This document shows, piece by piece, positions 62,521-64,000 of a DNA stretch of 64,000 nucleotides; the first letter of the stretch is position 1, and every line of letters begins with the position of its first letter. The notes below the pieces were generated by a model that saw nothing but the letters and a program-made list of their open reading frames with translations, was not told the origin of the DNA and searched no databases. Made by a program: the position numbers and the translations under genes. The stretch comes from Betaproteobacteria bacterium. GTDB lineage: Bacteria > Pseudomonadota > Gammaproteobacteria > Burkholderiales > Usitatibacteraceae. The stretch covers positions 495,553-559,552 of the forward strand of contig JADJMI010000027.1 in NCBI GenBank assembly GCA_016709665.1, written 5' to 3'.

Positions 62521-64000
62521 TCAAAGCGAGCCCTCCTCCCAGGCCGGCTCGGGCAATGCCGGCGCAACGGCGCCGGCTGCCGCATCGTCCCCGCGCCGCT
62601 CCAGGGCCTCGAGCAGTGTCGCGCCGAGTTCCGCGAGGCTCGGGCCCCGGAGCAACTGGGGAACCGAGACTTTCACGCCGAAGGCCGCGTGCAAGCGGTT
62701 GCGCAGCTCCATCGCCATGAGCGAGTCGAGCCCCATTTCCATGATCGAGCGCCGCGGGTCGACCGGTGCGCCCTCGCCCAGCGCCAGCACCTGGACGAGC
62801 TGGCCGGCGAGATACGCGAAAGCAGGACGTCGGGACGCCGCGGCGTCCGTCTCCTCGAGAAGCCGGCGCATGTCCACGGCCTTCGGGGGGTCGGCGCCGC
62901 CGCGCCCGGACGCGGCGAGGCGCAGGCCGGAGAGAAAGGCCCCGCCCTGCGCCGGCAGGCGTGCGCGGTCCATCGGGATCGCGGCGAGCTGGCGGCCCGG
63001 TTGTCCCGGAGCATGGCGCCCAGCATCCGCACGCCCTCGACGGGCTCGATCATCCGCAGGCCCATCGCGGCCCATCGGCGCCGGTGCTGCTCGTCCACCT
63101 TCGCGGCCATGCCGGTACCCGACCAGCTTCCCCAGTTCACGCTCAGGGCCGGCAGCCCGCGCACCGCGCGCAGGTGCGCGAGCCCGTCCATGAAGCTGTT
63201 GGCCGCCGCGTAGTTGCCTTGCCCCGGGGCCCCGAGCAGCGCCGCTCCCGCCGAGAAGAGCACGAAGAAGTCGAGCGGCAGGCCGGCCGTCTGCCGGTGC
63301 AGGTTCCAGGCGCCGCGGACCTTGGGCGCAAGGACAGTCGCGAAGCGAGACGGTTCTAGCTCGGCCAGCGTGCCGTCGTCCACGCGGCCGGCCGCGTGGA
63401 TCACGCCGCGCAGCGGCGGCAACCGGGCCGCCAGGTCACCCAGGACCCTCGCCAGTTGGCCGGCGTCGGCGACATCCGCCTGCGCCGGCTCCACCTGCAC
63501 GCCCTGCGCGCGCAGGCGGTCGAGCACGGCATGGGCTTCGGCCTGTGGCGCGCTCCGGCCCAGCAGTACCAGATGGCGCGCGCCCTCGGCCGCCAGCCAC
63601 TCGGCCGCGGCGAGGCCCAGCCCGCCCAGGCCGCCCGTCACCAGGTAGCTCGCGTCGCCGCGGATGACCGGCGCCACCGCCTGCGTGATCACGATCTTGC
63701 CCACGTGATGGCCCTGTGCCATGCAGCGGAAGGCCTCCTCCGCGCGCTCGACTGGATAAAGGCGCCGCGGCAGCGCCGTGAGGCTTCCCGTCGACACGTC
63801 CCCGAGCAGGCCCTGCAGGCGCTCGCGCATGCGCGCGGGATCGGCCGCCGTGACCTCGCCCAGGTAGAGGCGCGTGTACTCGACCGAGGGAAAGCCTTCA
63901 CGCACACGCGCGGCGTCCCAGTCGTCGGACTTGCCGATCTCGATGAAGCGTCCGCCCGGGCCCAGCAACCCCAATGTCGCTGGGATGAACTCGCCCGCCA
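62521..64000 (-). CDS. Reducing type I polyketide synthase, ER-KR-ACP end (5' part outside window)
   Basis: The frame is open to the right edge and begins inside an enoylreductase domain (AGEFIPATLGLLGPGGRFIE). A ketoreductase follows with the NADPH site TGGLGGLGL and active-site region FSAGAALLGAPGQGNYAAAN. Its VDD motif suggests the B-type (3R) stereochemistry. After a frameshift near 63000 comes an ACP (EMGLDSLMAMELRNRL, phosphopantetheine serine present). KS, AT and DH domains must lie beyond the edge. The stop at 62521 is 65 bases ahead of NRPS module 1, so transfer to that protein is expected. Confidence 0.9.

Noticed and set aside
1..64000. CRISPR arrays, tRNA/rRNA genes, insertion sequences, integrases
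   Set aside because: I looked for regular short repeats, tRNA-like T-loop sequences and transposase motifs in the translated frames and saw none. This was by eye, not by a profile search.

Overview
The window comes from a very GC-rich proteobacterium, most probably a betaproteobacterium. The evidence is an FlhDC master regulator, a two-domain FlgJ, a CheY-CheZ pair behind motAB, a FliA/FlgM sigma-28 circuit and pervasive G/C codon ends. I cannot name the genus. No tRNA, rRNA, CRISPR array or insertion sequence was seen.

Positions 1-39,565 form a nearly complete flagellar supercluster. The flgBCDEFGHIJ operon (minus) runs off the left edge and is divergent from flgA-flgM-flgN. Four housekeeping or unknown genes lie at 8.9-11.5 kb. 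Then, on the minus strand, come fliA, flhG, flhF, flhA, flhB, cheZ, cheY, motB and motA, with flhC and flhD further upstream behind their own terminator. Divergent from flhDC are fliC, flaG, fliD, fliS, fliT, a FliK-like gene, an FlhB-C-terminal-like gene and a PilZ brake gene. fliE (minus) faces away from fliF-fliR (plus). FlhDC sits at the top of the hierarchy and FliA/FlgM control late genes. Four good sigma-28 promoters are readable, before flgM, fliC, fliS and motA.

Positions 39,566-40,251 hold no credible gene. They carry two inverted, diverged copies of a ~245-bp nested hairpin element. About 91 core positions are identical between the copies, while the stems differ in sequence but still pair within each copy. 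This is the strongest candidate in the window for something undescribed, possibly a structured RNA or a palindromic mobile element.

Positions 40.2-51.5 kb are accessory: two secreted small proteins, a chemoreceptor, Hsp20, a GntR/FCD regulator divergent from a YdhR-like gene and a TRAP transporter, a zinc-ribbon membrane protein, a diguanylate cyclase and a lipoprotein. A badly broken receiver-cyclase-kinase gene follows at 51.5-53.2 kb.

Positions 53.3-64 kb (minus) are a hybrid PKS-NRPS cluster: a partial reducing PKS (ER-KR-ACP), then two NRPS proteins each laid out as docking-C-A-PCP, two alpha/beta hydrolases and an Sfp-type phosphopantetheinyl transferase. Hand-read adenylation codes predict threonine then glycine, so a polyketide/acyl-Thr-Gly product is likely. 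No thioesterase domain is fused to the last module.

Many genes right of 28.9 kb are split by small frameshifts (over twenty), whereas I found none in the first 28.9 kb. Most probably these are indel errors in the assembly, although the 51.5-53.2 kb gene also looks genuinely truncated.
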